Source: Burkholderiaceae bacterium
Lineage (GTDB): Bacteria > Pseudomonadota > Gammaproteobacteria > Burkholderiales > Burkholderiaceae
DNA: 64,000 nt
Assembly (NCBI GenBank): GCA_021166835.1
Contig: JAJPEN010000073.1
Coordinates: forward strand, 101,323-165,322
Direction of reading: 5' to 3'
The notes beneath the pieces are model-generated. The model was not told where the DNA came from and made no database searches. It saw only the letters and a list, made by a program, of their open reading frames with translations. Shown one piece after another: positions 25,514 through 33,967 of the stretch. A program made the position numbers and the translations under genes. How positions within the stretch are numbered: position 1 is the first letter of the stretch; each line of letters opens with the position of its first letter.

Positions 25514-26668
25514 TCACTTCACCCGTTGGACCGACCAACCGGAGGGAAGCGCCGGAGCTGCGGGCGTCGAATCGTCCACCGCCCATTGCTCCAGCCCCGG
25601 AATTGCATAGAACGGGCGCGCACCGCTCATCTCCGGCGGCATCGCATCCAACTGGCTCGCATAGTCGCGCGCGGCCATGCGTGCGGCCTTCACGTTCAGG
25701 TTCGCGATCAGCTTGATTTCGTCGACCGTGAGGTCTTCGATGCTGCCCGACGACGCCTTCTCGACCGCCTTCGCTTCGTTCTCCGTCACCTGACCCTGAC
25801 CGGCGAGCCGCTTGCGGGCTTCGACAGCCGCATCCGCAAGGCCGCGAACCACCCGGCGAGTGTTCTGCAACTTCTCGGCGTTGTCCTTGCCGCCCACTCC
25901 GAGCAGGTCAGCCACTTGAGCGCCGAACAGCCGCCACTTCGCGCCCGGCCCCGCGATGACCTGCCCGCCGTCGATCGCGCTGATGATCGCTTCGCCGGAT
26001 CGGCCGAGGTTCAGCGCACCGATCGTCTGCTCGCGCCCGGCCTTGAGCATCGGTCCGACCTGCTGGCCTACCGACTCGCCCATCTTGTTCTCGACCTTCA
26101 CCTCCATGCTCGGCGCGCTCGCGCGTCCTACCTGCGTCTTCGCGGCGAGCACCCCGGGCCGCATCCGCGGCTGCCCGTCCGGGCCGGTCTCGTACTCCCA
26201 CGGCATCTGCGGCTGCTTGGCGCCGCCCACGGGCACAGGCTCGGCGCCGGGGCGCATCCACGCCTTCACCTCGCGCCCCTGGTCGTCGAAGATCGTCTCG
26301 AGCTTCGACTGCTGCGGTACCAGCGACTCGGCGAACTTCTCCGGCGCGACCATCGCCGCCAACCGCTGTTCTGGCGGCAGGCTCTCGACCCATCGCTGCA
26401 GGTTCTGCTGCTGCAACGCCTGCGCCTGCGCCTTGCGCTGCATCTCCTGCGTCTGCAGGCCGAGCTGCTGCTCCTGCATGCCGAGCGTGCGTTGGCGCAT
26501 CGCCTGTTCCTGCGCGCGCTGGATCTCCTGCGGCATGGCGGCGAACGCCGCGCCCATCCCGCCACCCTGTGCGCGAGGCGTGAGCAGCATCGCCGCCGCG
26601 CGCATCAGCGCCGAGTTGAAGCCTTGCCCCTCGGGCGTGTTCATGTCGATGTCGAGAAGGCCTGCCAT
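25514..26668 (-). CDS. Internal virion protein candidate, Gln-rich coiled coil
   Basis: The 384-residue protein has a glutamine-rich helical segment (residues 45-95, QRTLGMQEQQLGLQTQEMQ), a proline-containing linker and a C-terminal helical half (NAEKLQNTRRVVRGLADAAVEARKRLAGQGQVTENEAKAVEKAS). One base separates its stop from the next start. Together with its neighbours it resembles the ejection-protein set of P22-like phages, by order and composition only. Confidence 0.55.
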   Translation of the reverse strand: MAGLLDIDMNTPEGQGFNSALMRAAAMLLTPRAQGGGMGAAFAAMPQEIQRAQEQAMRQRTLGMQEQQLGLQTQEMQRKAQAQALQQQNLQRWVESLPPEQRLAAMVAPEKFAESLVPQQSKLETIFDDQGREVKAWMRPGAEPVPVGGAKQPQMPWEYETGPDGQPRMRPGVLAAKTQVGRASAPSMEVKVENKMGESVGQQVGPMLKAGREQTIGALNLGRSGEAIISAIDGGQVIAGPGAKWRLFGAQVADLLGVGGKDNAEKLQNTRRVVRGLADAAVEARKRLAGQGQVTENEAKAVEKASSGSIEDLTVDEIKLIANLNVKAARMAARDYASQLDAMPPEMSGARPFYAIPGLEQWAVDDSTPAAPALPSGWSVQRVK

Positions 26669-26669
26669 C

Positions 26670-27035
26670 TCACCACCCCGAATCGGCGCCGTTGCCGTAC
26701 TGGTACGGGTTCATCTGCGCCTGCAAGGCAGCCATCTGTTCCTGCAGCCGCTGCATCTCGGTCTTGCCCGGCGCCGCGGCCTGCTGCACCTGCGGGGCCA
26801 TGTACTGCATGCCGCCCGGGCCCATCTGCGAGCCCACCATGCCGGGCTGCTGCGCGATCGCCGGCGGGTTGTAGCGGCGCATGAACAGGCTCGCCAGGTA
26901 CTGCTGCATCAGGTTCTGCGTGTTCGAACCCGGTTCGCCGGCGCCCAGCAGCGCGGGTGCCGACGTCGTCCCGCTTGCCCCGGTGAGTAGCCCGGTGCCG
27001 CCCGACACGCGCGGGCTCGTCCAGTTCAGTGCCAT
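26670..27035 (-). CDS. Small Gln/Met-rich virion protein candidate
   Basis: The product is 121 residues from the ATG at 27035, which has AGGAAA six bases upstream. A GTG at 27047 that overlaps the previous stop is the alternative. It is rich in Gln, Met, Gly and Pro with a C-terminal helix (MQRLQEQMAALQAQM). No domain recognised; it lies within the internal-protein cluster. Confidence 0.5.
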   Translation of the reverse strand: MALNWTSPRVSGGTGLLTGASGTTSAPALLGAGEPGSNTQNLMQQYLASLFMRRYNPPAIAQQPGMVGSQMGPGGMQYMAPQVQQAAAPGKTEMQRLQEQMAALQAQMNPYQYGNGADSGW

Positions 27036-27043
27036 CGCTTTCC

Positions 27044-28015
27044 TCACCAGATTCCGTTGATGCCGTACGTGCCAGAGCCGAGTTGCCCCGGCGCGTAGTT
27101 CGGCGCCGGCGCGGTTGCAGAGCCGAGCAGGCCTCCGCCGCCGCCCCAGATCCCTGCCTTCTGCCCCATGTTGTAGAGCCCCAGCCCGCCCATCGCGCCG
27201 CCCAGGGCGCCAGCCAATGGGCTCACGCCGGGCGCGGTCTGCGTGCTCTGCGAGCCCAGCGCCGGATTGAATAGCTGCCCGAGCTGCCCGAACTGCTGGT
27301 ACGGGTACTGCTGCGCGGCCGCGTAGCGGCCAAGGTCGTCGGTGAGGTACTGCTGTCCGAGCTGCTGCTGCATCCCGCCGATGTTCAGCAGCGCATCGGC
27401 GTCGCGGTAGCCCTGCGAGCTGATCGTGCCGGCAAGGCTCGGCGCGAACTGCGCTGCCTGCTGCTGGCGGGCGCGCTCCTGCGCGTAGTTGTTGCCGTAC
27501 AGGTTCGCAGCCAGCCCCGAGAGCGAGTCACCCAGCGCCGTCTGGTTGGCCTGCTGGGCCTCGTTCCACGCGGAGCCGCCGAAGGCGCCGGCGCGCGCGA
27601 ACCGCGCATCCGTCTGCGCCGCGGTGCCGCGCGAGAACGCATCGGTCACGCGATTGGCCGCGGTGTCGAAAGTCTGCTGCAGGTACGGGTTCGATTCCGG
27701 CGTCAGGTAGTTGCCGCCGATCGTGTCCATCGTCTGCTGCTGCGCCGCGCCGTAGAGCGGGTTCTGCGCGCCCGTGGCCTGCCCGCGCACCATGTCCATC
27801 GCCGAGAGCTGATCGGCGGTGAAGGGTGCGACCGTCTCGTAGGGGTACGGGTTGAACGGCATCTGCGACAGGTTGTAGCCCATCTGCGCGTAGAGCGGCG
27901 CGTAGGGCTTCAGGAAGTCGGGCAGCTCGGTGCGCTGCGTGACCGATTGGTCGTCGCTGCCCAGCAGTCCGCCGATCGCCGACGCGCCGATCATGCCCAG
28001 CGCTGCATCAGGCAT
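27044..28015 (-). CDS. Virion protein candidate, Ala/Gln-rich
   Basis: The 323-residue protein has a long central region rich in Gln, Ala and Asn (NPYLQQTFDTAANRVTDAFSRGTAAQTDARFARAG) and a C-terminal glycine-rich, mildly hydrophobic stretch (LAGALGGAMGGLGLYNMGQ). Similar composition occurs in podovirus internal or tail proteins. It overlaps the preceding gene by eight bases. Function is inferred only from the cluster. Confidence 0.55.
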   Translation of the reverse strand: MPDAALGMIGASAIGGLLGSDDQSVTQRTELPDFLKPYAPLYAQMGYNLSQMPFNPYPYETVAPFTADQLSAMDMVRGQATGAQNPLYGAAQQQTMDTIGGNYLTPESNPYLQQTFDTAANRVTDAFSRGTAAQTDARFARAGAFGGSAWNEAQQANQTALGDSLSGLAANLYGNNYAQERARQQQAAQFAPSLAGTISSQGYRDADALLNIGGMQQQLGQQYLTDDLGRYAAAQQYPYQQFGQLGQLFNPALGSQSTQTAPGVSPLAGALGGAMGGLGLYNMGQKAGIWGGGGGLLGSATAPAPNYAPGQLGSGTYGINGIW

Positions 28016-28472
28016 CGTTCATCTCCTTCGTGAATTCGTCCAGCGTCTCGCCATAGATCGACGCCACCGACGCAGCGAGCCTTCCGGCCTCGTCCGCACC
28101 GACGTCCAGCGCCAGGCACATCAGCACCACGTCGTAGAAGCCCGCGCGCCAGATGAACGCGTGCGGGTAGTGCTGCTCGTCCTTCGTTGCCTCGATCGCG
28201 TTCGCGCCGCGCCACTTGAGCACCAGCGCCGAGAGGTGCGGCAGCAGATAGCCGGCGTGCCGACGGAAATACGGATGCGCCGGCAGGTCGTGCAGGACGA
28301 CATGGATGACGCGTTCGCACTGCTCGTGCGGCACCGGATCGCCGTCGCGCCAGTCATCGAGCCCCTGCAGCGCCTCCCACAGGAGCGCGATCCAGCCGGC
28401 GCCCTCCGGCGAGCCGCCGAGGCGCACGAAATGCGCGCCGATCGCATGGCCGACGTTCACTTCGCCGACCAT
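28008..28472 (-). CDS. Hypothetical late protein
   Basis: The 154-residue protein is rich in His, Trp and Leu (PHEQCERVIHVVLHDLPAHPYFRRHAGYLLPHL) and looks like a compact helical cytoplasmic protein. It lies between the tail hub and the internal proteins, overlapping its neighbours by 16 and 8 bases. It could be an assembly chaperone for the internal proteins. No family recognised. Confidence 0.55.
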   Translation of the reverse strand: MVGEVNVGHAIGAHFVRLGGSPEGAGWIALLWEALQGLDDWRDGDPVPHEQCERVIHVVLHDLPAHPYFRRHAGYLLPHLSALVLKWRGANAIEATKDEQHYPHAFIWRAGFYDVVLMCLALDVGADEAGRLAASVASIYGETLDEFTKEMNDA

Positions 28473-28714
28473 CCCGTGCTCCCGGTGCCGCTCTGCTTGA
28501 CGTACAGCGTCGACCCGGCGCCGCCGTCCTTCCTCGTGTACAGCGTGCCCACCGGCGCCTCGACGACGCCCTCAGGGCTGCCCACGCCCGTCAGCACGCG
28601 CGCATCCGAGAGCGCGTTCACCGTGCGGATGATCGGCCGCAGCACGTCGTAGAGCGCGACGATGAGGCGCGGCACGTCGGCGCCGGCGGGAAGCCTCGGA
28701 TCGCCCAGCCTCAT
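28457..28714 (-). CDS. Small tail-associated protein
   Basis: The 85-residue protein has a helical N-terminal half. The C-terminal motif PVGTLYTRKDGGAGSTLYVKQSGTGSTGW recurs in phage tail spikes and fibre-tip proteins as a short beta element. ATG overlaps the end of the tail-hub gene by four bases. Probably a fibre connector or trimming element. Confidence 0.55.
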   Translation of the reverse strand: MRLGDPRLPAGADVPRLIVALYDVLRPIIRTVNALSDARVLTGVGSPEGVVEAPVGTLYTRKDGGAGSTLYVKQSGTGSTGWSAK

Positions 28715-30153
28715 CGCGCACCATCCGGAGAGAAGGAACCGCGGAACGCCGACACTTCGACGTTGCCGGCGAAGTCGAAGCGCAGGCGGTGCCAGAAGGC
28801 CGACCGGAGCACGTCGAACTTCGGCCCGCCCGGCACCGTCTGGTCAATCACCGGCGTCTCGCCGGACTCGTCCATCCAGTAGTTCGTCATCGATGCCGAA
28901 TTCGGCGCGTCCACGAAGCGCAGCCGCGCCGCCGACAGCAGCGAGCGCACCTCGTCGTCGCCGACGTCGCCCGTGGTGATCGACGATGCCGCGCTCACGG
29001 CGGTGAGCGTGCGCAGCACGCGCGCGCTGTCGATGATCGCGGGCGACTCGGAGGCCGCCAGCCAGAAAGGCGAGTCGAAGGACTGGCCCCAGGCGGTCGT
29101 GTCGTACGTCACGCCAGCGAGAATCCCCGGCGTGTCGTAGGCGAGGCCGGCCGAGACGTAGTCGACCAGCGCCTGAACGGCGCGGTCGGCTCTGCCCCAT
29201 CGCCCGGTGCGCGTGTTCAGCACGACGCAGGCGGCCGGCTCCGTCTGCCCGGATGGAACGAAGTACCAGCGCGCCAGGCCGGCCGCCCGGTCGTAGTGGC
29301 CGAGCATCTTGTGCAGGTACTGCTGGCTGGCGCTCTGTGCGAACCAGCGTTTCACGTCGGCGCCGATCGGTGCGGGGCGCGTGCCGTCGTACCGATAGAA
29401 GTCGTCGCCGCCCCACCAGTACAGGGCGGACCCGTCCGAGATCACGCCCGACTGCGAGAACGCGCCGACGTCGCCCGGCACCTGATCCCATGCCCAGATC
29501 ACATCCGGTCCGACGTACTGGCCGCGGTACATCGAGCGCGCCTTGAACGCAACGAGCGTCGAGCCGAGCGCCCGCAGCGCGTTGATCGCGCCAGGCGAGT
29601 CGAGCAGCCGCGCGCGTGCCGATTGCGTCGCGATCGCGGGCGTCCAGTTCGTGTGATCGTAGAGCGCCGAGCACCACCAGCCGTCGGCGTGCGGGTAGGC
29701 CGCGTCGGTCAGGTTCGCCGCGATGACGAACCCCTCGCACGTTTCCATCAGCCGACACTTCGGCGCGCCGGCGAGATCAGCGAAGGCACCAGACGAGGAC
29801 GCCTGCACCGGATCGACGCCGTTGGTCGCGATCGTCACGTCGCCGAACTGCACGGCGTTCCAACGGGCGTCCGGCGCGCCGGTGTAGCTGCCGGACTTGC
29901 TCACGTCCGCCCACGATGATGCGCCGGCCTCCCAGAGCTTCGTCTGCGTCGCGGCGAACAGGCGCTTCGTGCCGTCGAGCTTCACCGCGAGCGCTGCACC
30001 CTGGCAGGCCGAGGCCAGCGCCGGTAGTCCGGCGTTGTTCGCCCCCGGCGCCGACTTCATGCCGCGCGTGCTCGGCTCCATCATCGAGCAGTCCGTGATG
30101 ACGCCGGGCTTCGTCGGGTCGGCGTCGGGCATATAACCAAGAAACGGTGTCAT
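28711..30153 (-). CDS. Tail hub / packaged-DNA stabilisation protein (P22 gp10-like)
   Basis: The 480-residue protein is beta-rich with evenly spaced repeat-like motifs (LFAATQTKLWEAGASSWADVS, VQFGDVTIATNGVDPVQA, GSALYWWGGDDFYRYDG), consistent with a beta-propeller. Its place directly after the head-tail adaptor fits the second tail factor of short-tailed phages. An HNH gene now separates it from the adaptor by about 500 bases. Assignment is by pattern and position. Confidence 0.65.
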   Translation of the reverse strand: MTPFLGYMPDADPTKPGVITDCSMMEPSTRGMKSAPGANNAGLPALASACQGAALAVKLDGTKRLFAATQTKLWEAGASSWADVSKSGSYTGAPDARWNAVQFGDVTIATNGVDPVQASSSGAFADLAGAPKCRLMETCEGFVIAANLTDAAYPHADGWWCSALYDHTNWTPAIATQSARARLLDSPGAINALRALGSTLVAFKARSMYRGQYVGPDVIWAWDQVPGDVGAFSQSGVISDGSALYWWGGDDFYRYDGTRPAPIGADVKRWFAQSASQQYLHKMLGHYDRAAGLARWYFVPSGQTEPAACVVLNTRTGRWGRADRAVQALVDYVSAGLAYDTPGILAGVTYDTTAWGQSFDSPFWLAASESPAIIDSARVLRTLTAVSAASSITTGDVGDDEVRSLLSAARLRFVDAPNSASMTNYWMDESGETPVIDQTVPGGPKFDVLRSAFWHRLRFDFAGNVEVSAFRGSFSPDGAR

Positions 30154-30166
30154 TTTCTAACCGTTC

Positions 30167-30679
30167 TCAGACGTGTGCCCAACTGCGACGGTGCTTGATG
30201 TCGTAGATCGTGTGCTTGTTAAACCCGACATCGCGCGCTACCTGCGAGATTCCTTCGCCGTCATCGAGTCGTCGCCGAATCTCCCTCACGCGCTCTTCAT
30301 TCAATATCGCGCGCGGGTTTCTTTCGCCCCTAACCGAAGCCGTCCCGAGCACACGGAACGCGTGCCTGACGTTGTCGGCTCTGCTGACAATTTCAAGGTT
30401 TTCGACGCGGTTGTTTCCCTTGTCTCCGTTCTTGTGGTTCACGGTCATACCATTCGGAATCGGACCGATGAACGCTTCGGCGACAAGTCGATAAATCTTT
30501 CTCGGGAAAGCCGTCCCGTTGTGGCTCAGCTTGATCCGAACGTATCCCTGTTTATCGGTCTGCACCGCGAGGATCCTTCCGATCTGAGCCCTGCCGCCAT
30601 TTGCTGTTCTCTTGATCCGTCCGAAGCTCGATACGGAATACAGCGACTCGAAGCCGACAACCGGCAGCCACTTTTCCAT
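30167..30679 (-). CDS. Free-standing NUMOD4/HNH homing-type endonuclease
   Basis: The 170-residue protein begins MEKWLPVVGFESLYSVSSFGRIKR, a NUMOD4 motif. The HNH core is MTVNHKNGDKGNNRVENLEIVSRADN (about residues 80-105), and a helix-turn-helix-like DNA-binding end follows (GISQVARDVGFNKHTIYDIKHRR). These mobile nucleases spread by cutting uninterrupted copies of their site. The gene is visibly more AT-rich than its neighbours and sits between adaptor and tail-hub genes, its start fused to the adaptor stop (TGATG). Confidence 0.88.
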   Translation of the reverse strand: MEKWLPVVGFESLYSVSSFGRIKRTANGGRAQIGRILAVQTDKQGYVRIKLSHNGTAFPRKIYRLVAEAFIGPIPNGMTVNHKNGDKGNNRVENLEIVSRADNVRHAFRVLGTASVRGERNPRAILNEERVREIRRRLDDGEGISQVARDVGFNKHTIYDIKHRRSWAHV

Positions 30680-31275
30680 CACGCCGTCCTCACGCGCAAC
30701 GGCCCCGGGTGGCGCCTGGCGGCGTCCGCCGTCGTCAGCGCGCCCCAGTAGCCCTGCAGCTGGTTCGCGTACCGCGCAGCGCCCGCGTCGTCCTTGGCCC
30801 AGATCGACAGCTGGCGCAGCGACTCGAGCAGGTAGAGGTTCGGGTGCGCCTCGATCAGCCAGTTCGTCGACGACGTACTCGACAGCGCCGGGATCCGTGA
30901 CCAGTAGAGCAGCGTCACCGTCGCGCCCGTCGGCGCCGGCATCAGCTCGAGGTCCGGGCCGATGACGCTGTAGGCGCGCGGCTCGCCCGCCGGCTGCGAC
31001 GAGCCGCGAATCGACATGTACTCGGGCGAGCCGTACGGGATCGGTGCGAGCCGCGCGCCCTGCAGCTCGACGGCGCGCATCTCGAGGAAGTCCGCCGGCA
31101 GCGTCGTGTATCGGCCGGAGCATGCGAGATCGGCGACCGTCTCCTGTTCGACGCAGCGCAGCCGATTGTTGAACTCGGCTTCGGCCAGGTCGATGAAGAG
31201 ATCGACCGTCGACGCCGGCACGTTGGAGCGGTGCGCCCAGTCGGCGACGGCAGCTTTCAGGTCGGCGTAGTTCAT
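30679..31275 (-). CDS. Head-tail adaptor (P22 gp4-like) protein
   Basis: The 198-residue protein starts MNYADLKAAVADWAHRSNVPASTVDLFIDLAEAEFNNRLR. That is the N-terminal helical pattern of phage adaptor proteins that bind the portal ring after packaging. LPADFLEMRAVEL and a Trp/Leu-rich C-terminal helix follow. The gene overlaps the upstream small gene by four bases. Order after the capsid supports the call. Confidence 0.7.
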   Translation of the reverse strand: MNYADLKAAVADWAHRSNVPASTVDLFIDLAEAEFNNRLRCVEQETVADLACSGRYTTLPADFLEMRAVELQGARLAPIPYGSPEYMSIRGSSQPAGEPRAYSVIGPDLELMPAPTGATVTLLYWSRIPALSSTSSTNWLIEAHPNLYLLESLRQLSIWAKDDAGAARYANQLQGYWGALTTADAARRHPGPLRVRTA

Positions 31276-31604
31276 CGCGCGATCCGTCCGTCCGTGGTCT
31301 TGACGTAGTGGTACTCGGGATGCCGCTCGATGAAGCGCGCGATCTCGCGCGGGTGCGCGGTCGTCGCGTCGAACCCGTGCTCGTTAATCCACTTGAGCAC
31401 GACGACCGCATCGATATGCGCGACGTGCTGGAACTCGTTCCTGATGCCCTCGCGCGCGTACTCCGGCGCGTTGCGCAGGCGCGCGTTGCGATCGAGCGAC
31501 GGCTGCACGTCCTGCACGGCGTGCTCGATCAGCTTGCCGTCCTGATAGCTGTAGCGCTTGGTCAAGCTGTCAAAGTCATCGTGCTCGGTGAATAGGTGCG
31601 TCAT
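31272..31604 (-). CDS. Small late protein after capsid
   Basis: The 110-residue protein is charged and probably globular (FDSLTKRYSYQDGKLIEHAVQDVQPSLDRNARLRNAPEYAREG). The ATG at 31604 is 13 bases past the capsid terminator T-run, so expression may depend on readthrough or a nearby promoter. Its stop overlaps the adaptor ATG by four bases. Similar small proteins lie next to capsid genes in related phages; function unknown. Confidence 0.55.
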   Translation of the reverse strand: MTHLFTEHDDFDSLTKRYSYQDGKLIEHAVQDVQPSLDRNARLRNAPEYAREGIRNEFQHVAHIDAVVVLKWINEHGFDATTAHPREIARFIERHPEYHYVKTTDGRIAR

Positions 31605-31616
31605 GCGCGACCCCAA

Positions 31617-31650
31617 AAGAAAAAGGGCCGCAGAGTTGTCCCTGCGGCCC
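31617..31650 (-). terminator. Terminator after the major capsid gene
   Basis: Minus strand: GGGCCGCAG, eight-base loop, CTGCGGCCC, then CTTTTTC. It lies 20 bases after the capsid stop and likely makes capsid mRNA more abundant than that of the tail genes. Confidence 0.75.
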
Positions 31651-31669
31651 TTGATGGCGCTGCGGATGG

Positions 31670-32629
31670 TTACGAGAGGTCCGCCACCTTCGCGTGGCTA
31701 TCCGGTGCATCGCACACCAGGCAGAACTCCCCGAGCAGTTCGCCGCTCGTGTTGTCGCCCGTCTTCGCACGCTCCTCGAACTTGATTCGGCGCAGCCAAG
31801 CCACCGACAGGTACTCGGGATCGAGCGCGAAGACGACCGACGAGCGCATGTAGCGCGACAGCCGGATCTTGTGCTCACCGAAGTCGCTGATGTATAGATC
31901 GATGCCGCCGATCACCATGCCCTGCGACTTACCCTGCGCCTGGTTGTAGACGCCCGCGAACTTCGTCGCGCCGGCGAACGTCGCCATGACCGCCTTCTGC
32001 GCCGGGCCGGTCAGGATCACGCTCGGGTCTCCGCCGTCTTCCCATGCGGCCTGCAGCGCGGCCTTCAGGATCGTCTCCGTGAGCGCGCGCCCGGTGCCCG
32101 CGACGGGCGCACCGAACAGCCCGCCCGAGTAGCCTGGAGTCGAGCCGCCCGAGCCGTGCGAGGTGTTGCCCGAGATCATGCATTCGAGCCCCGCCGACTT
32201 GCGAGGGGTCGAATCGTTGCCGGCCACCGAGGCGGCGTTTTGCAGCAGCGAGAACTCGATGTCGCGCTTCAGTTCCTTGCCCTTCTTCGCGATCTGGTAC
32301 GCGAACTCCTCGGCGCGCCCGTACTTGCGCACCGCGTCGGCCGTGCCGGTGACGCGCACCGACTTGCCGGCGATCTGCGTGTAATTCGACAGCATCACCG
32401 TCGGGGTGGCGGCGGTGTAGGCGGTCTCGTCGCCCTCCACCTTCGCGTTCGCCCCCGGCGTGGCGAGCGCATCGGTCTGCCACTGGTGGTTGATCGCCGT
32501 CGCCTTCTTCTTCTTGAAGGTCGACAGCGCGAACGTGTCCATGGGGTCGAGGCGAAAGATGATGTCCTCGACGTCCTCGGCCAGCCCGACGAGATCGTTG
32601 GTTGCCGTGGTTCCGGTTGCTTGGGTCAT
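31670..32629 (-). CDS. Major capsid protein (SU10/BPP-1-like, DUF5309 type)
   Basis: The 319-residue protein begins with a short tail then LVGLAEDVEDIIFRLDPMDTFALSTFKKKKA and has DETAYTAATPTVMLSNYTQIAGKSVRVTGTADAVRKYGR. This arrangement occurs in HK97-fold capsids of the SU10/BPP-1 group. It follows a scaffold-like gene with a four-base overlap and is followed by a strong terminator, both usual for capsid genes. No protease gene is evident nearby. Confidence 0.78.
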   Translation of the reverse strand: MTQATGTTATNDLVGLAEDVEDIIFRLDPMDTFALSTFKKKKATAINHQWQTDALATPGANAKVEGDETAYTAATPTVMLSNYTQIAGKSVRVTGTADAVRKYGRAEEFAYQIAKKGKELKRDIEFSLLQNAASVAGNDSTPRKSAGLECMISGNTSHGSGGSTPGYSGGLFGAPVAGTGRALTETILKAALQAAWEDGGDPSVILTGPAQKAVMATFAGATKFAGVYNQAQGKSQGMVIGGIDLYISDFGEHKIRLSRYMRSSVVFALDPEYLSVAWLRRIKFEERAKTGDNTSGELLGEFCLVCDAPDSHAKVADLS

Positions 32630-33624
32630 TTCCGTGTCCTTGCTCGGGCAAGCAGCGCCGCGGCGGCGTCCGCTACCGTTCCGGTGCGGGAAAGCCGCTT
32701 CATCGCGTCATCCGCGCTCGCCTTGTTGATAGATTGCGTCGTGCCCGCGGCCGCTGTCTTCAGCGTCTTGGCGGGCGTCGACACGCGTTTGACCGTCGAG
32801 GCCGCGGAGCTCTTCAGGGCATCGAACTGCTGCGCCTTATGCAGCAGCAGAACGACCCTCGCATCGCTCACCTGGGACAGTTCCGAGTCGCTGAATCCGA
32901 GCGACCTGGCGTACTGCGTCAGCGCCTTCGACGTGTCCGGGCTCCAATCCTTGATCTCTCGACTGAGCACGGCATTCGCCTCGGCCAAGCGCTGCTGCGC
33001 GGCCTGCGTCTGCTGCGTCGTCATCGACTGGATCGTCGTCTGGAGCTGCGCCCCGATCTTTTGCTGCGCATCGCGCAGCTGCATCAACCGGAGCATCTGC
33101 TGCTGTGCCCGCAGGGGGTCGGTTTCGCTCAGCGCGGCGAGGTCCTGCTGCGAGAGCGACTCGATCTGCCGCTGCACCATGCGGAAGTCGGCAATGAGGT
33201 CGGCGTGCTCGTGCGTGAGCTTGAGCAGCTCGGCGGCCGATTGCGCGTCGGCCTCGGCGCGCTGGCGCTGCTGCGCGACCTCCTGCGTCTTGCGGGTGTA
33301 GTCCGCATGCAGGCTCTGGCCGAACTCCTGCACTTCCTTCGCGACGGCTTCGGGGATGCCCTTCGGCAGCTTCCTCACCTGTCCGCCGAACTCGACTTCC
33401 CACTCCGTATCGGCGTCGGTCGCCTCGTCCTTCGTCTCGGCCTGGGCCTCGTCGGCCTGCGTCTCGTCGGTTGCGGCTGCCTCGCCCGCCTGGTCGTCTT
33501 GCTCGCCGGTGCCGGCGTCGGCGGTGTCCCGCTTGCCGTTCCAGCGATCGAGCAGATCCTGCGCAGCGTCCTCTTCGGAGTAGGCGACTCCCGTGTCCGG
33601 GTTGGTCGCGTCGTTCTCGTCCAT
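32626..33624 (-). CDS. Scaffolding-like protein
   Basis: The 332-residue protein is acidic at the N-terminus (EEDAAQDLL..., TDETQADEAQAETKDEATDADTEW). A long coiled coil follows (residues 110-220, many Gln/Ala/Glu), with a basic C-terminal region (VKRVSTPAKTLKTAAAG, ending RARTRK) suited to binding the capsid. Position immediately before the capsid gene supports scaffold. AAGGAA lies six bases before the ATG. Confidence 0.7.
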   Translation of the reverse strand: MDENDATNPDTGVAYSEEDAAQDLLDRWNGKRDTADAGTGEQDDQAGEAAATDETQADEAQAETKDEATDADTEWEVEFGGQVRKLPKGIPEAVAKEVQEFGQSLHADYTRKTQEVAQQRQRAEADAQSAAELLKLTHEHADLIADFRMVQRQIESLSQQDLAALSETDPLRAQQQMLRLMQLRDAQQKIGAQLQTTIQSMTTQQTQAAQQRLAEANAVLSREIKDWSPDTSKALTQYARSLGFSDSELSQVSDARVVLLLHKAQQFDALKSSAASTVKRVSTPAKTLKTAAAGTTQSINKASADDAMKRLSRTGTVADAAAALLARARTRK

Positions 33625-33644
33625 GCGTTTCCTTGGTTGAGGGC

Positions 33645-33669
33645 GAAAAAAGGGCACCCTCAGGTGCCC
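33645..33669 (-). terminator. Terminator upstream of the scaffold gene
   Basis: Minus strand: GGGCACC, loop TGAG, GGTGCCC, then TTTTTTC. It ends the unit that holds the LamG-type protein and the small gene at 33692, and separates it from scaffold-capsid. Confidence 0.75.
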
Positions 33670-33691
33670 CATGTGAGCGTTCGCCCGGCGC

Positions 33692-33967
33692 TCAGATTCC
33701 GATGCGCTCCCGCAGCGTCTTCTTGCGCTCGATCTCGATGGCGGCGAGCTTGCCGTCCTCGAGCGCGGCCTTGAAGAAGCTCTCGTACGCCTTGTGCGCC
33801 TCCCACAGCATCCGCACGCGGCGCAGGCCCTCGTCGTCGCGCAGCGGCGTGGAGGCGAAGCCGCGCATCAAGGAGGCCTCGATGTGCTCGCGCGCCTCGC
33901 GCATCAGGCGCGACTCCCACAGCAGCCGCGCCTCATTGGCGCGTTGCACTCGCTCTTCGTCGCTCAC
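33692..33967 (-). CDS. Small charged helical late protein
   Basis: The 91-residue protein starts with GTG overlapping the previous stop. It is almost all charged helix (EERVQRANEARLLWESRLMREAREHIEASLMRGF, IEIERKKTLRERIGI). No domain recognised. It is the last gene before a terminator. Confidence 0.55.
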   Translation of the reverse strand: MSDEERVQRANEARLLWESRLMREAREHIEASLMRGFASTPLRDDEGLRRVRMLWEAHKAYESFFKAALEDGKLAAIEIERKKTLRERIGI

